64,000 nt of DNA from Pseudomonas fluorescens (lineage in GTDB: Bacteria; Pseudomonadota; Gammaproteobacteria; Pseudomonadales; Pseudomonadaceae). Each line of letters begins with the position of its first letter. The stretch's first letter is position 1. A model generated the notes under the pieces. It saw only the letters and a list, made by a program, of their open reading frames with translations. It was not told the DNA's origin and searched no databases. Both the position numbers and the translations under genes were made by a program. Positions 24,368 through 32,416 of this stretch are shown one piece after another. Where the stretch lies: contig NZ_LR134318.1 of NCBI RefSeq assembly GCF_900636825.1, forward strand, positions 5,069,501-5,133,500, given 5' to 3'.

Positions 24368-26806
24368 TTAGGCAGGTTTGGCTTCGGCTAATGCCTCTTG
24401 GGCCAGTTCTTTCTCGGCCTCCTTGAGATCCTCTTCGCTGATCATCTCGGCGATATCGCGCAGGCGCTCGACGACTCGCGCGTTGATGCTGCCTTCGGGA
24501 AATTCACCGTCCTCATTCGGCTCGCCCGCCGGCTCGCCGACCAGCAAGCTCAACGCTTCGTCAGCCTGACGCACTGCGTAAACGTGGAACTGCCCGGCCC
24601 GCACCGCCGCCAGGACTTTCTCGTCGAGCATCAGCGTGGCAACGTTGGCCTGCGGAATGATTGCGCCCTGCTCGCCGGTCAGCCCGCGTGCTTCGCAGAG
24701 GCGGAAGAAGCCTTCGATCTTCTCGTTGACCCCGCCAACTGCCTGCACTTCGCCGAACTGATTGATCGAACCGGTAATCGCGAAGCACTGCTTGAGCGGG
24801 GTTTTCGACAGCGCCGAAATCAGCGTACACGCCTCGCCCAGCGACGCACTGTCGCCATCGACATAACCGTAGGATTGCTCCAGCGCGATACTCGCGGAAA
24901 TCGCCAGCGGAAATTCCTGCGCATAGCGGCTGCCCAGATAGCCGGTGAGGATCATCACGCCTTTGGAGTGGATCGGCTGGCCGAGATTGACCTCACGCTC
25001 GATGTCGACAATGCCGCTGCCGCCCGGATAGACCGTGGCGGAAATCCGCGCTGGCACGCCAAAGGCCGAGTCGCCGACTTCCAGCACGGTCAGCCCGTTG
25101 CATTTGCCGACCGCTGCGCCATCGGTATCGATGAGGATGATCCCGGCGAGCATGTCGTCGAGAATTCGCGCGGAGACACGGCCGGTGCGCGTGGCCTTGG
25201 CTTTCAGCGCGCGCTCGATATGCCCGGCATCGGTCATTTCATCGCCGGCCAGGTGACGGATGAAATCCGCCTCGCTGACCAGTTGAAACAGATCGCCGAT
25301 ACGCGCCGACAAGCGCCCCTGATGCTCGGCCAGACGTGCGCTGTACGTCGCCAGGCGTGCCACCGCATCGGCGGTCAGCGGCGCCATGCCTTCTTCCGAA
25401 GTGCGGGTTTTCAACAATTGGGCAAATTGCTCCAGACTCTCGTCGACCATCGGAATGTCTTCGTCGAAGTCGACCAGAACGCGGAACATCTCCTGGAAGT
25501 CCGGATCGAGGTCTTGCAGCGTGTAGTACAACTGCCGCGCGCCGATGATGATCACTTTGACCTGCAACGGGATGTGCTGAGGGTTGAGGGTCACCGTGGC
25601 GAAACGGCCCATCTCGCCCAACGGCGATTCCATTTTCAGCTTGCGCGATTGCAGGGCGCGTTTCAGCGCATCCCACACAAACGGCTCGCTGAGCATTTTT
25701 TCCGCTTCGAGAATCAGAAAACCGCCGTTGGCGCGATGCAGCGCTCCCGGCCGCAACTGCCGATAGGTGGTGTAGAGCGCGCCCTGATCGGTGGTGTATT
25801 CGATACGGCCGAACAGATTTTCATAGGTCGGGTGAGGCTCGAAAACCACCGGCGCACCACCGCTGGCGGGATGCCCGACCACCAGACTCGGCGCGTATTG
25901 CTCTTCCAGCAACTTGCGCGCTACAGCGTCGGTCTTGCTGTCGTCGACCAACTGCTCGACCACGGTTTTCAGCAGGTACACCTGCATCGCTTGCAAGTAG
26001 CCGCAGACCGCTGCGTTTTCCGCGTACTTCTCCGACAGTGGCGCCAGCAACGGCTGCAAGGCCAACGTGATGGTTTCTTCGTTCAGTGAACGCAGTTGAT
26101 TGTTCGATTCGCGCTTCCACTGCGGCAGGCTCGCGAGCTCTTCGTTCAAGCGCTCTTCGAGACCGGAAATGTCATCGTGAAAACGCTCGCGCTCGGCTTC
26201 CGGCAACTGGGCGAATTCGGCTTCATCCAGGGCCTTGCCGTCGAGCATCGGCGTGAAAGCGATGTTGCTGCTGTCGCGGTACAGGGCGACGTCTTTTTCC
26301 AGGGCCAGACGCTCGATGACGTCGAGGGCCTTGTCGTAGCGCTGGTTGAAGGCGCGGTCGATGGCACTTTTCTTTTGCTGGTAGGACGGATGTTCGAAGA
26401 CCGCCGGGAAGGTCGCCAGCAGGTTGTCGATCAGGCCGTTGATGTCGCCGATGAACGCGGCCGCCGTGCCCGATGGCAGCTCCAGTGCGCGCGGTTCCCG
26501 CGGCTCATCGAAGTTGTTGACGTAGACCCAGTCCGCCGGGGTCTGCAGGCGTTTGCCTTCGGCTTTCAGGTAGCGTTTGACGAACGAGAAACGGCCGGTA
26601 CCGGGCTCGCCCATGACGAATACGTTGTAACCGGGGCGCGGCATCGCCACACCGAACTGCAAGGCTTCGACCGCGCGTTCCTGGCCGAGCACACCGCGAA
26701 AGGGCTCCAGATCATTGGTGGTAGTGAAGCTGAACTGTTCAGCGGAAAACGGACGAGTCAGCGCTTCGGGCGCAAGACGCAGGCTGGCAGCAACAGGATC
26801 AGGCAT
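24368..26806 (-). CDS. Lon-like ATP-dependent protease (LonB/YcbZ type)
   Basis: 812 residues. An N-terminal AAA-type module (PF13654-like) is followed by a C-terminal Lon protease domain. The Ser/Lys catalytic dyad is present: Ser in GDSASLGEA (near residue 656) and Lys in GGVNEKIEGFF (near 699). The P-loop near residue 67 reads GEPGTGRFSF, with Arg in place of the invariant Walker A Lys; this is probably a subfamily trait. It resembles P. aeruginosa PA4576. Substrates are unknown. Single gene. Confidence 0.9.
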   Translation of the reverse strand: MPDPVAASLRLAPEALTRPFSAEQFSFTTTNDLEPFRGVLGQERAVEALQFGVAMPRPGYNVFVMGEPGTGRFSFVKRYLKAEGKRLQTPADWVYVNNFDEPREPRALELPSGTAAAFIGDINGLIDNLLATFPAVFEHPSYQQKKSAIDRAFNQRYDKALDVIERLALEKDVALYRDSSNIAFTPMLDGKALDEAEFAQLPEAERERFHDDISGLEERLNEELASLPQWKRESNNQLRSLNEETITLALQPLLAPLSEKYAENAAVCGYLQAMQVYLLKTVVEQLVDDSKTDAVARKLLEEQYAPSLVVGHPASGGAPVVFEPHPTYENLFGRIEYTTDQGALYTTYRQLRPGALHRANGGFLILEAEKMLSEPFVWDALKRALQSRKLKMESPLGEMGRFATVTLNPQHIPLQVKVIIIGARQLYYTLQDLDPDFQEMFRVLVDFDEDIPMVDESLEQFAQLLKTRTSEEGMAPLTADAVARLATYSARLAEHQGRLSARIGDLFQLVSEADFIRHLAGDEMTDAGHIERALKAKATRTGRVSARILDDMLAGIILIDTDGAAVGKCNGLTVLEVGDSAFGVPARISATVYPGGSGIVDIEREVNLGQPIHSKGVMILTGYLGSRYAQEFPLAISASIALEQSYGYVDGDSASLGEACTLISALSKTPLKQCFAITGSINQFGEVQAVGGVNEKIEGFFRLCEARGLTGEQGAIIPQANVATLMLDEKVLAAVRAGQFHVYAVRQADEALSLLVGEPAGEPNEDGEFPEGSINARVVERLRDIAEMISEEDLKEAEKELAQEALAEAKPA

Positions 26807-27106
26807 CGGGCTTCCTTAACAATCAGGCGGGGCAGGTAGCGGCATTCTGGCGCTGCCCGTGCCCCACTGGCAAGGCGCGCCACATGACAAAGCATAGACA
26901 AGCGCGCGGCCGCCCGAAGCTTCCCGGTAAATCAGAGGTTTATTCCAAATATTTTGCAAAAAGACACGGAACCGCTGGAACGTGCCTAAACTCCAAACTG
27001 CGCGGCTGGAACTAATACCGGCCCACTGACACTTTCGCCTCTGTCCAGACAGAGCGCGAAGGGCCAGAACCCTGTCCATTGGTATGCACATAAAGAGAAC
27101 AAAGCT
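26807..27106. other. Intergenic region between divergent genes, 300 nt
   Basis: It holds the promoters of the Lon-like protease and of the DUF3015 gene. The only motif I can name is a candidate AlgU/sigma-22 promoter at 26969-26996. Confidence 0.5.
26969..26996 (+). promoter_or_regulatory. Candidate AlgU (sigma-22) promoter
   Basis: GAACCG (26969-26974), 17-nt spacer, TCCAA (26992-26996), compared with GAACTT-N16/17-TCTGA. Weak match upstream of the DUF3015 gene. Confidence 0.3.
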
Positions 27107-27595
27107 ATGAAACGGATTCTTCTCGGTACTCTCTTCACCGCTGTATCCATCAACGCAATGGCGCAAGCCCCGGGCGGCCCGGATTGCGGTTGGGGCAACA
27201 TGCTGTTCGAAGGTCAGCGTGGCACCCCGGCGCATTTCCTTGCTTCCACCACCAACGGCACTTCCGGTAACGCCACGTTCGGTATGACTTCCGGCACCAA
27301 CGGTTGCTCGACCAACGCATCGCTGACTTACGGCGGCAAATCCTGGTTCGCCATGAATGGCATGATGAACGAGCTGTCCGAAGACATGGCCAAAGGCAAC
27401 GGCGAAGCGCTGACGACTTATGCCGTGGTACTGGGCGTAGCACCGGAAGATCGCGCGCACTTCGCACAAGTGACCCACGAGCACTTCCAGCAGATCTTCA
27501 GCAAAGCTGACGTGACCGCTGAAGACGTGCATACCAACACCCTGGCAGTACTGAAATCGGACCCGCGTCTGGCCAAGTACGCAACTCAGGCTTAA
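27107..27595 (+). CDS. DUF3015 family secreted protein
   Basis: 162 residues with a signal peptide (MKRILLGTLFTAVSINAMA|QA). The mature protein starts with PGGPDCGWGNMLFEGQRG and has a second cysteine in GTNGCSTNASL, so a disulfide is likely. This fits the DUF3015 family of periplasmic proteins, whose role is unknown. Single gene with its own terminator, directly upstream of the DUF4105 gene. Confidence 0.88.
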   Translation: MKRILLGTLFTAVSINAMAQAPGGPDCGWGNMLFEGQRGTPAHFLASTTNGTSGNATFGMTSGTNGCSTNASLTYGGKSWFAMNGMMNELSEDMAKGNGEALTTYAVVLGVAPEDRAHFAQVTHEHFQQIFSKADVTAEDVHTNTLAVLKSDPRLAKYATQA

Positions 27596-27606
27596 GCTCG
27601 ACCCTG

Positions 27607-27637
27607 CCCGCTTCCTTCGGGAAGCGGGTTTTTATTT
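27607..27637 (+). terminator. Terminator of the DUF3015 gene
   Basis: Stem CCCGCTTCC/GGAAGCGGG followed by TTTTTATTTTTT. Confidence 0.9.
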
Positions 27638-27718
27638 TTTGCAAATGACCCGTTGCACTCGTCAGCGCCGACAGTTCGATGGGATTGAATTTTTTTCTTT
27701 CGACTTAAGTTGCCACCT

Positions 27719-29572
27719 ATGCTCAAACGCCTTGCCTGGCTGGCGCTCTGTGTCTGCGCCCCGCTGTCCGCCGCGCCTCACATCGATCCTCAACGTTTGC
27801 AGCAACTGGCCAACGACCGCTTCTGGATTTCCCTCGGTCACTACGAAACCGCGAAGCTCGGCGGCTGGCGCAGCTATGTCAGCGACAGGAAGTTCTTTCT
27901 CGCCCCCGACGGCAACGAGCATCCGGACCGCGAACTGGCTGCCACCGTGCAGGCGCTATATGCCCCGGCCAGCCTCGGCGAGCAGCACGCACAATGCGTT
28001 TATCCGGCGCGCACGCGCTGGCTGAAAGCGCAGCTCAACCTCTCCGACCTGCCAGCGCCGGAATGCGCCGAATACAGGAAGTGGTTCAAGGACGTCTCGC
28101 CGCACAGTGCGGTGATGATTTTCCCGGCGGCCTACCTCAACAGCCCCTCGTCCATGTTCGGCCACACCTTGCTGCGCATCGATCAGGCGGACGTGCAGGC
28201 CGACAAGACCTCGCTCCTCAGCTACGCGATCAACTTCGGCGCCTACATCGAAGGCTCGGACAACAGCATTCTCTACGCTTGGAAGGGCTTGATGGGCGGC
28301 TATCCGGGGCTGTTCGCGCTGGTGCCGTACCAGGAAAAACTGTCGGAATACCGCAGCCTGGAAAACCGCGACCTGTGGGAATACCGGCTCAATCTGACCC
28401 AGGAAGAAACCGCACGCATGGTCGAACATGTGTGGGAGCTCAAGCAGATTCAGTTCGACTATTTCTTCTTCGACGAAAACTGCTCGTATCGATTGCTCGA
28501 GCTGCTGCAAGTGGCGCGCCCGAGCCTGCGCCTGACCGAACAGTTCCCGCTGACAGCTATTCCGACCGACACCGTCAAAGCCGTGAAGGAAGCGGGGTTG
28601 GTCGAACACATTGAATATCGCCCGTCCCGCGAACGTGAACTGCTCAGCCGCGCCGAGCCGTTGAGCGATGATGAACAGCAATGGGTGTTGAAAGTCAGCG
28701 CCGATCAAAAAGTCCTGCAAGAGCCAACATTCAAAGCCCTGCCCCGCGAGCGTCAGGCATTGATCGTCGACGCGGCTTATCGTCTCGAGCGTTACCGCGC
28801 CAATGGCCAGGAACGTGATCCGCAACGCGCGCAACGCAGTTTCGAACTGCTGCGCGCAATCAACAAGAACCCTGCGCCGGAGCTGGACATTCCGCAACCC
28901 GGTCTGCCCGAAGATGGCCACGAGTCTCGCACCTGGCAGGCCGGCCTTGGTACTCGCGGTGATCGCGCGTTCGGCGAATATGGTCTGCGCATGGCCTATC
29001 ACGACCTCAATGACAACGCCGAAAGTTTCCCCCTCGGCGCGCAGATCGAAATCCTGCAACTGAAATTGCGCCAGTACGAAGGCAACGACTGGCAGTTGCA
29101 GCAACTGGATCTGGCGACCATTCGCTCGCTGACGCCACGTAACGAGTTGCTGCAACCGTTGTCGTGGCAAGTCACTGGTGGTCTCGAACGCGTGCCGGGC
29201 AAGCATGACGACGAAACGCTGGTAAGCCACGTCAACGGTGGCGGCGGCGGTACCTGGGCGCTGGGCGACGATGTGCTGGGCTTTGCCCTCGGCACGGTGC
29301 GCGTGGAACACAACAATGATTTTGCCGAATTTGTCTCCCCGGCCGGCGGCTTCAACACTGGCGTGCTGTGGAAAAACCCGCTGGGCAATCTAAGCCTTGA
29401 GGCCAAGGGCGATTATTTCTTCAACGGCGAAGTGCGCCGCAGCCTGAGCCTGAATCAGCAGTGGGAATTAACGCGCAACCTTGGTTTGCGCCTGAGTGCG
29501 CAGCGCGAGTTCAGCCAGCTCGCCAGCCCGGAAACGGAAGTCATGCTTGAGGTGAAGTGGTATCACTATTGA
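27719..29572 (+). CDS. DUF4105 (Lnb N-terminal-like) envelope protein
   Basis: 617 residues from ATG 27719 (a TTG nine bases earlier is possible). Signal peptide MLKRLAWLALCVCAPLSA. The DUF4105 core has His in SSMFGHTLLRID (near residue 150) and Cys in FFDENCSYRLLELL (near 258), the His-then-Cys order expected of a circularly permuted papain-like (NlpC/P60-type) fold. The C-terminal 200 residues alternate polar and apolar positions and end in an aromatic (WYHY), like an outer-membrane beta-barrel. Substrate unknown. It follows the DUF3015 gene after a terminator. Confidence 0.82.
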   Translation: MLKRLAWLALCVCAPLSAAPHIDPQRLQQLANDRFWISLGHYETAKLGGWRSYVSDRKFFLAPDGNEHPDRELAATVQALYAPASLGEQHAQCVYPARTRWLKAQLNLSDLPAPECAEYRKWFKDVSPHSAVMIFPAAYLNSPSSMFGHTLLRIDQADVQADKTSLLSYAINFGAYIEGSDNSILYAWKGLMGGYPGLFALVPYQEKLSEYRSLENRDLWEYRLNLTQEETARMVEHVWELKQIQFDYFFFDENCSYRLLELLQVARPSLRLTEQFPLTAIPTDTVKAVKEAGLVEHIEYRPSRERELLSRAEPLSDDEQQWVLKVSADQKVLQEPTFKALPRERQALIVDAAYRLERYRANGQERDPQRAQRSFELLRAINKNPAPELDIPQPGLPEDGHESRTWQAGLGTRGDRAFGEYGLRMAYHDLNDNAESFPLGAQIEILQLKLRQYEGNDWQLQQLDLATIRSLTPRNELLQPLSWQVTGGLERVPGKHDDETLVSHVNGGGGGTWALGDDVLGFALGTVRVEHNNDFAEFVSPAGGFNTGVLWKNPLGNLSLEAKGDYFFNGEVRRSLSLNQQWELTRNLGLRLSAQREFSQLASPETEVMLEVKWYHY

Positions 29573-29595
29573 TCCCGAGCCGGTGTAAATCTCAT

Positions 29596-29686
29596 TGTGG
29601 GGGCGAGCCTGCTCGCGAAGACGGTGGGTCAGTCAATAATGGTGCTGCCTGACACGATGCCTTCGCGAGCAGGCTCGCTCCCACAG
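29596..29686. repeat. REP doublet (REPIN), GAGCCTGCTCGCGA family
   Basis: Inverted REP pair after the DUF4105 gene. Confidence 0.9.
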
Positions 29687-29790
29687 GGGATTGTGGCGTC
29701 CAATGGATTTTTCACAGGCCTTCGACAGCCGCCTCATGAATCCCCTTCTAGACTTTCCTTATGAGCCGAGTATCGGCGCGGGAGAGTGCG

Positions 29791-30147
29791 ATGTGGCAGT
29801 GCGTTGGGTTGTTGGGCGTTGTATTGGCGCTGGGCGGTTGCCAGACCACCCATGAAGACTTGATCGCCAAAGGTTATCCGCCAGCCTTCGCCGACGGTTT
29901 CGATGACGGTTGCGTCAGCGGCCGGCAAGCGGCGGGTTCGATCAGCGGCGAGTTTCGCAAGAACGTGCCGCGCTATCTGAAGGATCAGCAATACGCCGAA
30001 GGCTGGGTCGACGGTTTTCGCCAATGCCAGGCGATGCTGGAAAACAAGGACCGCGAACAATACCGCAACGAGCATTGGGACGAACGCGAGCGGGCCTGGC
30101 AGCAGCAAAAAGAGCAGGACGCCGGACGGGCTTATCGCTCGCAATAG
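29791..30147 (+). CDS. Small lipoprotein of unknown function
   Basis: 118 residues from ATG 29791, which has GGGAGAG upstream; an in-frame ATG at 29761 would add ten residues before the signal sequence. Signal sequence MWQCVGLLGVVLALGGC with lipobox ALGGC. The mature part has paired cysteines (DGCVSGRQ, FRQCQAM) and a Glu/Arg/Gln-rich C-terminus, probably helical. I do not recognise a characterised family. The Gre-like gene follows 70 nt later on the same strand. Confidence 0.75.
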   Translation: MWQCVGLLGVVLALGGCQTTHEDLIAKGYPPAFADGFDDGCVSGRQAAGSISGEFRKNVPRYLKDQQYAEGWVDGFRQCQAMLENKDREQYRNEHWDERERAWQQQKEQDAGRAYRSQ

Positions 30148-30217
30148 GTCGTTTGCAGACATCCATTGAAACCAAATGCCGGCAACCATGGCCCAAATCT
30201 TTTGAGAGGAGGACTCC

Positions 30218-30712
30218 ATGAGTCGCGCATTCGTCAACGAAGACAACGCCGCCGCGCAGGCCGATCAGCCGGTCGAACGTCAGGTCAGCACGCAGCCCAA
30301 TTACGTCACGCCGCAAGGTCTGGCGCAGTTGCAGGCGAAAGTCGCCGAATTGCAGAGCCTGCACGCCGAGCAAACCGCCAAGGGCGAGCAGGCCGACAAG
30401 CAACGGCTGGCAGACCTGCAACGGGATTTGCGCTATTTCACCCATCGTCTGAGCAGCGCCCAAGTCGCAGTCGCTGCGACCTCCACCGACAAGGTGCAGA
30501 TCGGTAGCTGGGTGACTTTTGCCGACGAGCACGACACTGAACACCGTGTGCAACTGGTCGGCGAGGATCAGGCCGACGCCAATCAGGGCCTCATCAACTG
30601 GGCCTCACCGCTGGGCCGGGCCTTGCTCGGCGCCCGGCTCAACGATGAAGTGCTGTGGCAGCGACCTGCCGGCGATCAACTGATCGAAGTGATCCGCATC
30701 GAACCGGCTTAA
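30218..30712 (+). CDS. GreA/GreB-family elongation factor-like protein
   Basis: 164 residues, with GAGAGGAGG upstream of the ATG. An N-terminal coiled coil (about residues 33-80) is followed by the FKBP-like Gre C-terminal domain (IGSWVTFADEHDTEHRVQLV...SPLGRALLGARLNDEV). The loop between the two coiled-coil helices lacks the ENAEY-type acidic tip that makes GreA/GreB stimulate RNA cleavage by RNA polymerase. It may bind the secondary channel without that activity. Its stop overlaps the convergent gdhA stop by 3 nt. Confidence 0.78.
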   Translation: MSRAFVNEDNAAAQADQPVERQVSTQPNYVTPQGLAQLQAKVAELQSLHAEQTAKGEQADKQRLADLQRDLRYFTHRLSSAQVAVAATSTDKVQIGSWVTFADEHDTEHRVQLVGEDQADANQGLINWASPLGRALLGARLNDEVLWQRPAGDQLIEVIRIEPA

Positions 30713-32046
30713 ACCACGCCTTGCGCCAGCATCGCATCGGCGACTTTGACGAAGCCGGCGATGTTCGCGCCCTTGACGTAATTGACCTGACCGTTCTCTT
30801 CGCCGTAATGCACGCAGGCGTGGTGGATCGATTGCATGATCGCGTGCAGCTTGCTGTCCACCTCACCCGCCGTCCACAGCAGGCGCATGGCGTTTTGCGA
30901 CATCTCCAGACCGCTCACTGCGACGCCGCCGGCGTTGGACGCTTTGCCCGGCGCGAAGAGGATGCCTGCCTCGATAAAGATATCCACAGCCTCGAGCGTG
31001 GTCGGCATGTTCGCGCCTTCAGCGACACAGACACAGCCGTTACGGAGCAAGGTGCGCGCAGCTTCGGCGTCGAGCTCATTCTGCGTGGCGCAGGGCAGCG
31101 CGATGTCACACGGCAACGACCACGGATGCTGGCCCGCACGGAATTCCAGACCGAACGCGCCGGCCAGTTCGCTGATGCGTCCACGCTTGACGTTTTTCAG
31201 TTCCAGCAGCGCCAGCCACTGATCCTCGGTCAGTCCTGATTCGCAAAACAGCGTGCCTTCGGAATCGGACAGGGAAATCACTTTGCCGCCCAGATCCATC
31301 ACTTTGCGCGCCGCGTATTGCGCAACGTTGCCGGAGCCGGAAATTGCCACGCGCTTGCCTTCCACGGTCTGCCCGCGACGCTTGAGCATTTCTTCGGCGA
31401 AGTAAACGCAGCCGAAACCGGTGGCTTCCGGGCGAATCAAGCTGCCACCGTAGGTCATGCCCTTGCCGGTGAGGACGCTGGTGAACTGGTTGCTCAGGCG
31501 CTTGTACTGGCCGAACAGGAATCCGATCTCCCGCGCACCGACGCCAATGTCACCGGCCGGCACGTCAACGTCGGCGCCGATGTGGCGATACAACTCGCTC
31601 ATGAACGCCTGGCAGAAACGCATGACTTCAGCGTCACTCTTGCCCTTCGGATCGAAGTCCGAGCCACCCTTGCCGCCGCCCATCGGCAACGAGGTCAGCG
31701 AGTTCTTGAACGTCTGCTCGAAGGCGAGGAATTTCAGCACGCCGAGGTTCACCGACGGATGGAAACGCAAGCCACCTTTGTATGGGCCGATGGCGCTGTT
31801 CATCTGGATGCGGAAACCGCGATTGACCTGGACTTTGCCTTGATCGTCGACCCACGACACGCGAAACACCACCGCCCGCTCCGGCTCGCAAATGCGTTCC
31901 AGAATCCCCGATGTCAGATAGCGCGGATTGGCTTCAAGAAATGGCCACAGACTGCGCAGTACTTCTTCGACAGCCTGGTGAAATTCGGGCTGATCCGGGT
32001 CGCGTTTTTTCAAGCGTGCAAGGAAGGATTCGACGGATTCGATCAT
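30709..32046 (-). CDS. gdhA: NADP-specific glutamate dehydrogenase
   Basis: 445 residues from ATG 32046, the hexameric GdhA length. The catalytic lysine region PMGGGKGGSDFDPKGKSD and the dinucleotide motif GSGNVAQYAA are intact. It aminates 2-oxoglutarate with ammonium and NADPH. Single gene, convergent with the Gre-like gene. The upstream region has NtrC half-site motifs, in line with the NtrC repression known for P. putida gdhA. Confidence 0.96.
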   Translation of the reverse strand: MIESVESFLARLKKRDPDQPEFHQAVEEVLRSLWPFLEANPRYLTSGILERICEPERAVVFRVSWVDDQGKVQVNRGFRIQMNSAIGPYKGGLRFHPSVNLGVLKFLAFEQTFKNSLTSLPMGGGKGGSDFDPKGKSDAEVMRFCQAFMSELYRHIGADVDVPAGDIGVGAREIGFLFGQYKRLSNQFTSVLTGKGMTYGGSLIRPEATGFGCVYFAEEMLKRRGQTVEGKRVAISGSGNVAQYAARKVMDLGGKVISLSDSEGTLFCESGLTEDQWLALLELKNVKRGRISELAGAFGLEFRAGQHPWSLPCDIALPCATQNELDAEAARTLLRNGCVCVAEGANMPTTLEAVDIFIEAGILFAPGKASNAGGVAVSGLEMSQNAMRLLWTAGEVDSKLHAIMQSIHHACVHYGEENGQVNYVKGANIAGFVKVADAMLAQGVV

Positions 32047-32142
32047 GGGAAAAGTCTCGGCAAATTTATTGTCGTTGGAGGAGATTGGGCCGGACTGTAA
32101 CAAACGAAATGCGCACAGGAACAGAGCAAAATGTCGCAGTTA

Positions 32143-32232
32143 TGAAATTAAATGGTGCACAGGATATAAATGGAGCTGGTTTTTGGCTCTGATCTGCACC
32201 TGAATGGGGAGAACAAGCTTGATTGATGCACC
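32143..32232 (-). promoter_or_regulatory. NtrC-like half-sites upstream of gdhA
   Basis: GGTGCA at 32154-32159 and TGCACC at 32195-32200 and 32227-32232. The first two each have a degenerate partner at the exact NtrC spacing of 5 nt (TGAAAT-N5-GGTGCA and TGCACC-N5-GGGGAG). Confidence 0.45.
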
Positions 32233-32247
32233 AACAGTTATACCGCC

Positions 32248-32335
32248 ATCGCTGGCAGCCAGCTCCCACAGTTTTAGCGGCGTTCACATATCCCGGGCAT
32301 GACAAAAATCCTGTGGGAGCTGGCTTGCCAGCGAT
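32248..32335. repeat. REP doublet, AGCTGGCTTGCCAGCGAT family
   Basis: Inverted units ATCGCTGGCAGCCAGCTCCC and GGGAGCTGGCTTGCCAGCGA. The core differs from the other REP families in this window; this is the only copy here. Confidence 0.85.
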
Positions 32336-32367
32336 GAATCCACCTCGGTATTTCTGAACAACCGGGC

Positions 32368-32394
32368 AAAAAAAAACGGAGCCCGAAGGCTCCG
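32368..32394 (-). terminator. Terminator of ettA
   Basis: Minus-strand stem CGGAGCC/GGCTCCG with a TTCG loop and nine T. Confidence 0.92.
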
Positions 32395-32416
32395 CTTTTT
32401 CTGCAACCAACCTGAA

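Larger units (their letters stand above)
32047..32416. other. gdhA upstream region and ettA terminator, 370 nt
   Basis: From left to right: gdhA promoter region with NtrC-like half-sites (32154-32232), a REP doublet of the CTGGCTTGCCAGC type (32248-32335) and the ettA terminator (32368-32394). Confidence 0.6.
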
